Source: HO2-45-11b sp964450915 (GTDB taxonomy: Bacteria > Patescibacteriota > Andersenbacteria > UBA10190). From it: a DNA stretch of 64,000 nt. The translations under genes and the position numbers were made by a program. Location: NCBI GenBank assembly GCA_964450915.1, contig CAYVFG010000001.1:62001-126000 (forward strand), in the 5' to 3' direction. Each line of letters opens with the position of its first letter. Position 1 is the stretch's first letter. Below, one piece after another: positions 39,512-47,436 of this stretch. Below the pieces are notes generated by a model, which was given only the letters and a program-made list of their open reading frames with translations, searched no databases and was not told where the DNA came from.

Positions 39512-41024
39512 AATTCTGATGCATAGTTATGGATGCGCGAATAAGCTTATCATATTCCCTTGCGGAATATTCCCATGAAAAGTCTCTCCTCATTGCTGTT
39601 TTTTGGAGCTTGCGCCAAATGGTTTTATTTTGAAAATTCTCATACGCCCGCACAACTGCAATAAGCAGCGACGATGCGTCGAATTTTTCAAATACGAAGC
39701 CGGTGCTTTTTGGGTTGCCAGGATAGTAATCAATAACCGTATCTGCCAACCCTCCCGTCTTTCGCACAATCGGGATCGTTCCGTAGTGCATCGCCTCCAT
39801 CTGGGTCAAGCCCGATGGTTCAAAGAGCGATGGAATCAATACTGCATCCGCTCCGGCAAATATTTTGCGAGGAAGCTCGTGATCGAAATGAAGCTGTGCG
39901 CCAACTCTGTCAGGAGACTCGTCATGCAGTTCTTGGAAAAATTTCATGTACTTTTCCTCGCCCTCGCCCACAACCACCAATTGCATATTCAATTCTTGCA
40001 ACAACGACTTGAGCACGCCGTCCATCATAAGGTCAAACCCTTTCTGCGTCGTCAGCCTGCTTACAATTGCAATCAAAAAGACGTCTTTATTTTCTTCTAT
40101 ATTAAAGTACTGCTGAATAGCTAATTTATTATCCATTCTTTTCTCGAGAACATCCACAGAAAATGTCTGCGTAATCATCGGGTCGCGCAATGGATTCCAC
40201 ATCCCATAATCGATTCCGTTCAAAATACCGTATACGACAGATTTTTTCTCACGCAGTATGGCATCCATACCCTCGCCATACTCTTCCTCCATTATTTCTC
40301 GCGAATAGCTAGGAGAAACCGTATTAATGATATCGGAATACATGATTCCGCGGCGCAATCCATTGATATGCATGAGGCGCGGGTCATTAAGAGCGGGAAC
40401 AGGGGAATGGCCGTCATCGTATTCAGATTCTTGGATATATTTGTGGTTAAACGTGCCCTGATACCCTAAATTATGAATGGAGAAAATCGTAGCAATCTTG
40501 CTGAGCTTTGGATGTTCTTGATACATCGTCTTTAAGTAATTGGGCAGGAATCCAACTTGCCAATCAGTACATATAATCACATCGGGCACCCAATCCGATA
40601 CTTTCAAAAACTCAAGAACTCCTCGGCACAAGAGCGCCCAGCGAATAGGATCGTCCGCATATCCATATACATTTGCTCGCTGTTCATAATATTCCATGTT
40701 TTCAAGAAAATAGACGGTAGTCGGCTTTCCTTTTTCGGTATTCTTCGTATATTTTTTTACATTGCACACAATTTCCGTACCTTCCTCGTCGTCTGTTGGA
40801 ACCAGCAACCCTTCGTATTCCATATGAATATTCTCCATATTTCCGATATCCAAATACCTCGGAATCATTACGCGCGCATCATGCCCTAATGCATTCAACG
40901 CCTTCGAGAGCGAATGCATCACCGACCCCAGCCCGCCTACCTTTGCGAACGGATCCACTTCTGTTGAAACAAACAGAATCTTGCGTTTTTTATCCTTTGC
41001 AAACATTCGGATCATAGTACTCAT
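39501..41024 (-). CDS. glgA: Glycogen/starch synthase
   Basis: 507-residue GT5 glucosyltransferase that extends alpha-1,4-glucan from ADP- or UDP-glucose. N-terminal KVGGLGSVMHSLSKAL binds the nucleotide sugar, FSIHNLGYQG lines the acceptor site, ILNGIDYGMWNP and VSRLTTQKGFDLM start the second domain, and PSLFEPSGLTQMEAMHYG carries the catalytic E-x7-E motif. Its ATG overlaps the glgP stop by one base (TAATG), so the two are translationally coupled. No branching enzyme or glgC is in the window. Confidence 0.95.
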   Translation of the reverse strand: MSTMIRMFAKDKKRKILFVSTEVDPFAKVGGLGSVMHSLSKALNALGHDARVMIPRYLDIGNMENIHMEYEGLLVPTDDEEGTEIVCNVKKYTKNTEKGKPTTVYFLENMEYYEQRANVYGYADDPIRWALLCRGVLEFLKVSDWVPDVIICTDWQVGFLPNYLKTMYQEHPKLSKIATIFSIHNLGYQGTFNHKYIQESEYDDGHSPVPALNDPRLMHINGLRRGIMYSDIINTVSPSYSREIMEEEYGEGMDAILREKKSVVYGILNGIDYGMWNPLRDPMITQTFSVDVLEKRMDNKLAIQQYFNIEENKDVFLIAIVSRLTTQKGFDLMMDGVLKSLLQELNMQLVVVGEGEEKYMKFFQELHDESPDRVGAQLHFDHELPRKIFAGADAVLIPSLFEPSGLTQMEAMHYGTIPIVRKTGGLADTVIDYYPGNPKSTGFVFEKFDASSLLIAVVRAYENFQNKTIWRKLQKTAMRRDFSWEYSAREYDKLIRASITMHQNYAE

Positions 41025-42661
41025 TATACGCTTGGAAAATAGAGTTTGCTCATATACTCCCCTAGCATTCGGGTAGTAGTATAGCGTTCAAGAACAATGT
41101 TTCTTGTTTTTTTCATTTTTTCAATCCATAGCCGGGGATACCCTTTCTCGTCGCGCGTATAGAATGCTGGAATAATCTCGTTTTCAAGCATTGCATACAG
41201 AGAATCTGCGGTACCGTCCGCATCGAGTTTCCAGAAACAATCTTCATCTGCCACTTCGCCGAACCATCCGTCTGCAACAGAACACTGCAGCACTCCGTTG
41301 ATCGATGCCTTCATGCCGCTCGTTCCCGACGCCTCCATGCCAAATTCTGGAGTATTCAGCCAAACATCGGCGCCAGAAACTAGGTATTTAGACAACGAGA
41401 GAGAATATCCGGGCACATACACTACCCTTCCCCCATCGATATTCTGCACCAGCAGCATGAGCTGCTCTAGCAGATCTCTTGCCGTTTGATCGAAGCCGTA
41501 TGCATTGCCAGAAAACACAAGCGTAACCGGCCGATCAGCGTTCTCGATAATAGCGCGCAGGCGATCCATATCTTGAAATATAAGAAGCGGACGCTTATAT
41601 TCGGCGATTCGTCGCGCCCACACGATCACAAGCGAGTCGATATTTATAGATTGCCCCGTCCTTTCTTGTATCGCATATGCCAACTCCTTCTTTCCTGCAT
41701 TATGAATATTCCAAAGATCTTCGTCGCTTCCTACTGTAGATAGCGCAGGCATCATCCATCTGCTTGCACTGATGCCATTCGTAATAGGGAGTAATGGCTG
41801 ACATTCCGGGCACTGCCGCTGCTCGAACTCTGCATGCAAACGACTCACTGCGCTTGTTCGAACGCACGCTCGAAGAAGAAATTCCGTCGTAGAAAATATA
41901 TTCGGATCAGTTCCCTGCGTTCCCAAGCCGAAAAATTCATCATGCTCTACGGCGTAGTCTGCAAACAGCTTTCCGAAATAATGCTGGCTTTGTTCTTTAG
42001 AAAAAAACAGCCCTGCCCCCGGCAATATGGTGTGCTTGGTACCTACAAGCATTGGCCGAACCTTGGCAAGCGCAGCGGTAAACGATTCTGACCCGGTGCG
42101 TTCCTGCAATGCCAATGCAATAGCAGTAAAGCTCATGTGCCCCTCATTAAGATGGTATACGCTCGGATGCAGGTCAAGCGCCCGAAACAGTGCCACGCTT
42201 CCCATTCCAAGAATTATTTCCTGCGTCATGCGCTCGTCAAATTCTTCCGGATACAGTAACGAGGTGATATTTTTATCGCCAATAGCGCTGTTTTCAGGAA
42301 TGTTCGTATCCAATAAATACAGGCTCGCGAACCCCCATGATTTTTTCCAGGCCTGAGCAAATACTTCCTTCTCTCCAACCAACACGCGCACCACCACCTT
42401 CTGCCCGTTGCCGTCTTGGGCTATAGCAAAGCCAAAATCCCGAGGATCTACTTCATGATCAGCATTTCCGCGAGGAGGATAGCTGGCAAAGCCTTTTCTA
42501 TCAAATAATCCAACCGCAGCAAATGGTATGTCCTGTTCGCTGGCTTCGATTAAAATATCTCCTGCCAAAACTCCCAATCCGCCTGCGTAAATTGGCAATC
42601 GATCATCGATTGCATACTCAGCGCAAATATATGCGATAAGCTTGCTACTTTCCGAAGACAT
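41024..42661 (-). CDS. glgP: Alpha-glucan phosphorylase (short GT35 type)
   Basis: 545 residues, the compact archaeal/Thermotoga-like form rather than the 800-residue E. coli type. It releases glucose-1-phosphate from glucan with pyridoxal phosphate. Seen: IYAGGLGVLAGD, YHLNEGHMSF, WARRIAEYKRPLL, and GMEASGTSGMKASINGVL with the PLP lysine. TATATG lies 7 nt before the ATG. Upstream gene of the glgP-glgA pair. Confidence 0.92.
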   Translation of the reverse strand: MSSESSKLIAYICAEYAIDDRLPIYAGGLGVLAGDILIEASEQDIPFAAVGLFDRKGFASYPPRGNADHEVDPRDFGFAIAQDGNGQKVVVRVLVGEKEVFAQAWKKSWGFASLYLLDTNIPENSAIGDKNITSLLYPEEFDERMTQEIILGMGSVALFRALDLHPSVYHLNEGHMSFTAIALALQERTGSESFTAALAKVRPMLVGTKHTILPGAGLFFSKEQSQHYFGKLFADYAVEHDEFFGLGTQGTDPNIFSTTEFLLRACVRTSAVSRLHAEFEQRQCPECQPLLPITNGISASRWMMPALSTVGSDEDLWNIHNAGKKELAYAIQERTGQSINIDSLVIVWARRIAEYKRPLLIFQDMDRLRAIIENADRPVTLVFSGNAYGFDQTARDLLEQLMLLVQNIDGGRVVYVPGYSLSLSKYLVSGADVWLNTPEFGMEASGTSGMKASINGVLQCSVADGWFGEVADEDCFWKLDADGTADSLYAMLENEIIPAFYTRDEKGYPRLWIEKMKKTRNIVLERYTTTRMLGEYMSKLYFPSV

Positions 42662-42679
42662 GCGTTTGCATATATTGAA

Positions 42680-43285
42680 TTAACATCCGCAATGAAGTTT
42701 GCCATTTAGGAATCTGCAGACACGCGGACAAACTGTTGGTTTCGGCGTTGGATCTGAAATTGGCGTTATTGTAGGCTTTGGAGTTGGGTCAACAGTATGG
42801 GGAAGCGTAATAGAAACGCTGCAACTGGATGGCGTATAGTATCGCAAATTTCCCGCTTTCATCCATCCCGAACCAGATCGAACCCATCCGCCTAAGAAGT
42901 CTGCACGAACGGTATTTGCACCTCCATCGCTGCGCACAACGTACTGACTCTCTGCAAGGCCTGCGCTGTTGGTAAGAGAAATGGTTGGATTTGCATATCC
43001 TACCGAACTGGTAGAAGACCATACGATTCGTAAATTATTTAACTGCGAAGCGGATACCGTCATTCCGGGGGCAGACACTACGGCGCGTAGCTTTCCATCT
43101 GCAAAAGAACAATCAAGTTTGGTAGTAATTTTTGCCTGCGTAATAGGCCTACTATTATGATATGCAGTAAGCGACAACGATCCGCTGTAAAACGTAACTA
43201 AAAATATTGTGACAGCAGCCAACGCGAGCGCGGTGCCTACCATCCAAACCTGCTTCATATTTTTTTGCTTATTTTTGCGTTTCAT
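42680..43285 (-). CDS. Membrane-anchored surface protein with Pro/Thr linker
   Basis: 201 residues: Lys-rich start, one membrane anchor (about 11-33), a beta-rich Ig-like domain (about 50-160), a DPTPKPTITP linker and a Cys-rich tail CPRVCRFLNGKLHCGC. It resembles the protein at 45704-46198 in layout (KITTKLDCS / KVATKLACS). The upstream GTGTGGTATAATAAT is shared with the gene at 46223-47251. Confidence 0.6.
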   Translation of the reverse strand: MKRKNKQKNMKQVWMVGTALALAAVTIFLVTFYSGSLSLTAYHNSRPITQAKITTKLDCSFADGKLRAVVSAPGMTVSASQLNNLRIVWSSTSSVGYANPTISLTNSAGLAESQYVVRSDGGANTVRADFLGGWVRSGSGWMKAGNLRYYTPSSCSVSITLPHTVDPTPKPTITPISDPTPKPTVCPRVCRFLNGKLHCGC

Positions 43286-43327
43286 GTCGGATAATATAAA
43301 AAATTATTACCATTATTATACCACACG

Positions 43328-43358
43328 CAAAACACAAACCCCGCCTAAAGAGGCGGGG
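43328..43358 (-). terminator. Terminator of the first Thr-Pro repeat protein gene
   Basis: Minus strand CCCCGCC, TCTTTA loop, GGCGGGG, TTTGTGTTTT. Confidence 0.8.
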
Positions 43359-44148
43359 CAAGGTTCTTGTATTGAATTNNNNNNNNNNNNNNNNNNNNNN
43401 NNNNNNNNNNNNNNNNNNNNNNNNNNNNNNNNNNNNNNNNNNNNNNNNNNNNNNNNNNNNNNNNNNNNNNNNNNNNNNCCGGAGTTGGGGTAGGTGTTGG
43501 AGTAGCTGTAGGCGTTGGAGTAGGAGTTGGGGTCGGTGTAGGAGTCGGTGTAGGTGTAGGCGTTGGTGTAGGCGTTGGTGTAGGGGTTGGCGTAGGGGTA
43601 GCGCATCCTACTCTATTCAACCATGTGAAATCAGTAATAATTGCACCTCGAGACGTACCTTTCGCACCTGCGATTGTCAAAAGAGTAGTGTTTCCACAGT
43701 TCCGTAACGAATCAAGTGTAAACGTACCAGTAAGACTTACTTCTGCAGGCACTCTTCCGTGAGGGCCATACACAAGAGTCATTGAGTTCTCATCAAGGAA
43801 CTTCCATTCGCTCGAATTCTCTCCATTTCCTTTGCTGGAAACCTTTCCTCCTGCAACGTGCTCATATACTTTCACGAATGCAGTTCCTGCTTCGTTTCCG
43901 CAATCGATCCAGCTGAATCGAGCGCTGTATTGCACAACATTTGATTGCAACGTTGAGTTATGCTGCGGAGACGCAACGAAGAGCGTCGGATTTGCCTCAG
44001 TGGATGTAACACCAATGAGAACAAGCTGCTGAATACCATTTGCATCAGCGTCTTTAGAAAAATTAAAAACAAACGCAAAACCGCTAAGAACAATAAGTGT
44101 TCCTAAGAGTACTGGCGCTGTCCAACGAGATACTTGTGCTTTGTTCAT
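43345..44148 (-). CDS. Exported Thr-Pro repeat protein, 3' end lost in an assembly gap
   Basis: At least 220 residues. Signal anchor about 8-30, then a domain ANGIQQLVLIG...PTLFVASPQHNSTL...FSWIDCGNEAGTAFVKV...GTFTLDSLRNCG...TDFTWLNRVGCATPTPT that is clearly paralogous to the protein at 46223-47251, then a long (TP)n linker running into the 100-N gap. By analogy a C-terminal membrane anchor should lie in the gap; the real stop codon is not resolved, and my 3' coordinate is only the limit of the frame. Start ATG 44148 with AGAGG upstream. Confidence 0.65.
   Translation of the reverse strand: MNKAQVSRWTAPVLLGTLIVLSGFAFVFNFSKDADANGIQQLVLIGVTSTEANPTLFVASPQHNSTLQSNVVQYSARFSWIDCGNEAGTAFVKVYEHVAGGKVSSKGNGENSSEWKFLDENSMTLVYGPHGRVPAEVSLTGTFTLDSLRNCGNTTLLTIAGAKGTSRGAIITDFTWLNRVGCATPTPTPTPTPTPTPTPTPTPTPTPTPTPTPTATPTPTPTPXXXXXXXXXXXXXXXXXXXXXXXXXXXXXXXXXXIQYKNLAPPL
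43379..43478. other. Assembly gap (100 N) in a Thr-Pro repeat gene
   Basis: Size arbitrary; caused by the low-complexity repeat next to it. Confidence 0.98.
43479..43605 (-). repeat. Low-complexity (TP)n coding repeat
   Basis: Six-base units of the type GTNGGN (plus strand) coding for Thr-Pro pairs. Similar tracts occur at about 46595-46725, 47459-47520 and 47905-47980. Confidence 0.85.
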
Positions 44149-44188
44149 ATACAAGAATTCCTCTACTTAATAATTAAACTAACCTGCC

Positions 44189-44217
44189 ATCGTAGCTGAT
44201 TTAGCATTTCCTGTCAA
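44189..44217 (-). promoter_or_regulatory. Promoter of the first Thr-Pro protein gene
   Basis: Minus strand TTGACA, 17-nt spacer, TACGAT, about 40 nt before ATG 44148. Confidence 0.65.
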
Positions 44218-44317
44218 GTCTTGTTGCGCTCATCATGCAATAAATATTTTTATTCGCTCTATAGAGCAATTAATTATTCATGGCGGGAATACATACCCCA
44301 TGCTATTATGTAAAAAT

Positions 44318-45640
44318 ATGAAAAACATTCCCATGATATTCATCGCGGCCCTAGTAGCGCTTTCCCTATCCCATACTGCCTTTGCACAAACGGACGCCCA
44401 ATCAATTATCTCATCCGCAGAAAATCAAGATTCGCTACTCTCAAGAATTTACGCAAGCGACGTCACTATAACATCCGTTCCCAATGAACATCATGTTACT
44501 GGTACATTCCTTATTCGAAATAGCGAAAACGCATCAATAGGGAACATCCAATACGAAGTGATGCTCCTCTCCCCGTTACAAAAAGGACCGATCAATCAGC
44601 TCATCGCTGACGCACCAGATGTATACGACCGAGTTCGTTCCGCAGAAGTACTCACGCTCAAGAGTGGAGAAAAGCGGACAATCGATTTTTCCTACGAAGC
44701 TCCGAATGTACCTCAAGGGTCTTATAGACTACGAATCCAAATCGTGACTACGAATGACAGAAAACTGGGTTGGGACGACGCAACACTCACGCTAGGAGGA
44801 GCAACAAGCTTTCTCATTGTTACCCCTACCCACGTGTTGGCAAAAAGTTCTGATCCTATCACCAAAGAATCAGGATCGACCTGGGATCCTTTGTACGGAG
44901 TGAACGTGGACCCGCGTTCCCGCATTCAATTTGAAGCTGCAATAAAGAATACGGGAGCAGATCAGCTATCTGGAACGGTCATCACTAGCACGAAACGACT
45001 ACTCTATGCCAACCAGCCTCAAGACATAGCAACACAGCAATCCATCTCTATTCCTGCCACATCATCAAAAACAATAACCATTCCCGTAACCACCGAAACA
45101 ACCCCTGGGGCGTACATTATCTTATTAACAGTTGTAGATAAAGATCATAATAAAATATCAGGAGTTGGCGAATACCGATACGTGGTCCGAGGACAGTCAG
45201 CGTCAGTAGTATCTGTGCAAATTGCATCCCTTCCATCCATTGAAAAAGATCTTGCACGACTGAGTTTTGTGCTGGGAGGCTCAGCAGATCGAGCAACGCC
45301 TGTTACAGGAACGGTAACTATTAGTATTACAGACTCGTCGGGAGAAGTAGGCTCTGTGCAACAAACATTTTCAACATCAGGCGCAATACCAATCACTGGA
45401 AATGCCCAGGTAACTATGAAAAAAGTGCTCTGTGGAATCCCTACCGTAACTATCTCGCTGGCAGACTCAAGCGGAAAACCGCTCGATTCCTACACTACAA
45501 CTGCCCCCGCTTTCGCAAACCCTTCTTGTAAGCCATCCATTGCTTCCTACTTCACAAAACCCGTCATAAACACACTCCTAGGAGCGATAGCATTGATGAT
45601 TATCGGGGTATTAATCAGAATACGCGTCACTCGGAAATAA
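44318..45640 (+). CDS. Surface protein with Ig-like repeats and C-terminal anchor
   Basis: 440 residues. Signal peptide about 1-24 (ending HTAFAQ), several beta-sandwich segments (for example GTFLIRNSENASIGNIQYEVMLLSP, IQFEAAIKNTGADQLSG, GTVTISITDSSGEVG), then a membrane helix about 412-435 and basic RIRVTRK. Layout matches the protein at 49094-50521. TATTAT with extended TG ends 8 nt before ATG 44318; an earlier ATG 18 bases upstream would lie in the promoter. Confidence 0.7.
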   Translation: MKNIPMIFIAALVALSLSHTAFAQTDAQSIISSAENQDSLLSRIYASDVTITSVPNEHHVTGTFLIRNSENASIGNIQYEVMLLSPLQKGPINQLIADAPDVYDRVRSAEVLTLKSGEKRTIDFSYEAPNVPQGSYRLRIQIVTTNDRKLGWDDATLTLGGATSFLIVTPTHVLAKSSDPITKESGSTWDPLYGVNVDPRSRIQFEAAIKNTGADQLSGTVITSTKRLLYANQPQDIATQQSISIPATSSKTITIPVTTETTPGAYIILLTVVDKDHNKISGVGEYRYVVRGQSASVVSVQIASLPSIEKDLARLSFVLGGSADRATPVTGTVTISITDSSGEVGSVQQTFSTSGAIPITGNAQVTMKKVLCGIPTVTISLADSSGKPLDSYTTTAPAFANPSCKPSIASYFTKPVINTLLGAIALMIIGVLIRIRVTRK

Positions 45641-45649
45641 CTGACAATA

Positions 45650-45679
45650 ACAAATCCCGGCTAGCTAGCCGGGATTTGT
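45650..45679. terminator. Palindromic terminator between convergent surface genes
   Basis: Perfect 15-bp arms (ACAAATCCCGGCTAG and its complement), weak U tract on both strands. Confidence 0.7.
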
Positions 45680-45703
45680 GTGTGAAAATCTTGTGTACTG
45701 ATC

Positions 45704-46198
45704 TTATTTTCCGCTTACCGGAACTTCGCACGTTGCCGAATCATATGTAACCGTGGCGAATGAACTCGAACCATCCGCAGATTTAGATTCTACAGTAAAG
45801 ACATCTCCGTTAAATGATGCAGTTGCATTCGATGTGCTTGTAGCAGTCACTTTTGCCTGGGTCATGCCATTAGCATCGGTTACAGAAGATACCGGAAATA
45901 CGGTACCTGCAGAGCTTGGCACGGCCCAGTTAATAGTCTCGCCCTTTAATACGCTTCCGTTCGGCAGCGATAGAGAGTTTCCATTTGCATTAGCAACGGA
46001 AAGAACCGCTGAAACAGTACCATCAGCAGCTACAGAGCATGCAAGCTTTGTCGCTACTTTTGCATCTGAACCCGTATAGGATTTCGTACCAAGCAACCCT
46101 CCGTATGAGGACACTAAGTAGATAAGTACTATTGCCACAACCACTCCTCCTGCTATCATCAGATTTCTATTATTATTTTGTGCGTTCTTTTTTGCCAT
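45704..46198 (-). CDS. Membrane-anchored Ig-like surface protein
   Basis: 164 residues: N-terminal anchor about 13-32, then a beta-rich domain with one disulfide candidate (KLACSVAAD ... SATCEVPVSGK). Lies 24 bases downstream of the gene at 46223-47251 and is probably in its operon. Confidence 0.65.
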   Translation of the reverse strand: MAKKNAQNNNRNLMIAGGVVVAIVLIYLVSSYGGLLGTKSYTGSDAKVATKLACSVAADGTVSAVLSVANANGNSLSLPNGSVLKGETINWAVPSSAGTVFPVSSVTDANGMTQAKVTATSTSNATASFNGDVFTVESKSADGSSSFATVTYDSATCEVPVSGK

Positions 46199-46222
46199 AT
46201 GAATGTATTTAATAGTAATAAT

Positions 46223-47251
46223 TTAGCTCTTCATTTGTTTTCGAATCGTATACGCTAACCCGAGTCCGCCCGCGGCAACCAACCCAACAACTGCAGCGAC
46301 TCCTTCGGGACCAGTCTTTGCTGTGACATGAACAGGGGCGATAGTTGGTACTGGTGTTGGAGCAATCGTAGGAACTACGGCAACTTTCTTTGTAGCAGTC
46401 TTTTTAACTGTCTGAGTATTCGTCTGCGTAACGTTCACATCGCCAGTAGAACTTGAGCTGGAGTTAGAGCTTGAATTATTCGAACTATTATTAACGCTCA
46501 CATTGATAACGTTGTTTACGTTATTACAATTAATATTGCTATTTGTTGTCGTGATCGTAATTTGCTTATCCCCATCGATACACGTTATTTCCGTAGGAGT
46601 CGGTGTAGGAGTAGGCGCCGGAGTCGATGTTGGAGTAGCGCTCGCTGTCGGAGTGGCTGTTGGCGTAGGAGTAGGGGTGTGAGTTGGCGTAGCAGTAGGG
46701 GTTGGCGTCGGAGTTGCGCATCCTGACATATTCAACCATGTAAAGTCATAGATAATTGCCTGGCGCCAAGACCCTTGCGTGCTTGCAACCGTCCAAAGAG
46801 TCGTGGATCCGCAGGCCTTGAGAGAATTCAATGTGAATGTCCCCCTAAGGTTAAGCTCCATAGGCTTTCGCTCATCGCATTGATGGCAACGCTTTCCTTC
46901 TGCTATAACTTGCTGCCCTAATTGCTTCCACGTTCCCGAAGTTGAAGTGACTTTGCCTCCACTGTCTCGTTCAGAAACTTTCAACACAGCATTCGTGGGC
47001 TCATTTCCACAGCTGATCCACGTAAACCGTGCCGCATATTTCACTACATTCGTATCCAGCGTTGCGTCATGTTGCGGAGAAGACACAAATAGCGTCGGAC
47101 GCGCCTGCTGATTAGGGTCCGTCGTGCTGTCATTAATTAATATAATTTGCTGCACACCATTTGCTTGAGCCGAATGCGCATCGTTCAACACGAACGCAAA
47201 CAATCCGACCAAAAGCAATAAAGCGGACAGATATGTAAATGATTTATTCAT
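46223..47251 (-). CDS. Exported Thr-Pro/Asn-Ser repeat protein with C-terminal anchor
   Basis: 342 residues: signal peptide about 1-30 (ending SAQANG), the same domain as the protein at 43345-44148 with an added CHQCDERK insertion, a Thr-Pro linker (about 178-220), an Asn/Ser-rich stretch (NNVINVSVNNSSNNSSS), and a C-terminal TGPEGVAAVVGLVAAGG...RKQMKS. That end resembles a sortase-like or simple membrane anchor, but without a clean LPxTG. The function is probably cell-surface display. Confidence 0.7.
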   Translation of the reverse strand: MNKSFTYLSALLLLVGLFAFVLNDAHSAQANGVQQIILINDSTTDPNQQARPTLFVSSPQHDATLDTNVVKYAARFTWISCGNEPTNAVLKVSERDSGGKVTSTSGTWKQLGQQVIAEGKRCHQCDERKPMELNLRGTFTLNSLKACGSTTLWTVASTQGSWRQAIIYDFTWLNMSGCATPTPTPTATPTHTPTPTPTATPTASATPTSTPAPTPTPTPTEITCIDGDKQITITTTNSNINCNNVNNVINVSVNNSSNNSSSNSSSSSTGDVNVTQTNTQTVKKTATKKVAVVPTIAPTPVPTIAPVHVTAKTGPEGVAAVVGLVAAGGLGLAYTIRKQMKS

Positions 47252-47291
47252 AATTCATAATGAAAATAAACTATCTGATAATCTACTGATT

Positions 47292-47297
47292 ATTATA
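47292..47297 (-). promoter_or_regulatory. -10 box of the gene at 46223-47251
   Basis: TATAAT within GTGTGGTATAATAAT, an extended -10 also found upstream of the gene at 42680-43285 (about 43309-43325). Leader about 40 nt. Confidence 0.5.
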
Positions 47298-47308
47298 CCA
47301 CACCTTCT

Positions 47309-47434
47309 TCATTTTCGATCATCAAATAAAAGCCAAACCAACAAGAAGATAACAGCGATCACTACGATTCCAGACAGAATCGCCGGGATATTTGCAGGAC
47401 TCTCTAAATGCTCAGCGACTGCTACCCATGTCAT
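47309..47434 (-). CDS. 41-residue membrane protein, possible separate anchor
   Basis: MTWVAVAEHLESPANIPAIL then a single strong membrane helix and a charged end FDDRK. Its ATG is 2 nt after the stop of the large surface protein at 47437-49086, which itself ends in a Thr-Pro linker without an anchor. It may be the anchor as a separate coupled gene, or the product of an old frame disruption. Confidence 0.55.
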   Translation of the reverse strand: MTWVAVAEHLESPANIPAILSGIVVIAVIFLLVWLLFDDRK

Positions 47435-47436
47435 CA

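Noticed and set aside
43209..43707. Plus-strand Arg/Trp/Ser-rich frames across the gap
   Set aside because: Antisense of the Thr-Pro repeat gene; low-complexity shadow only.
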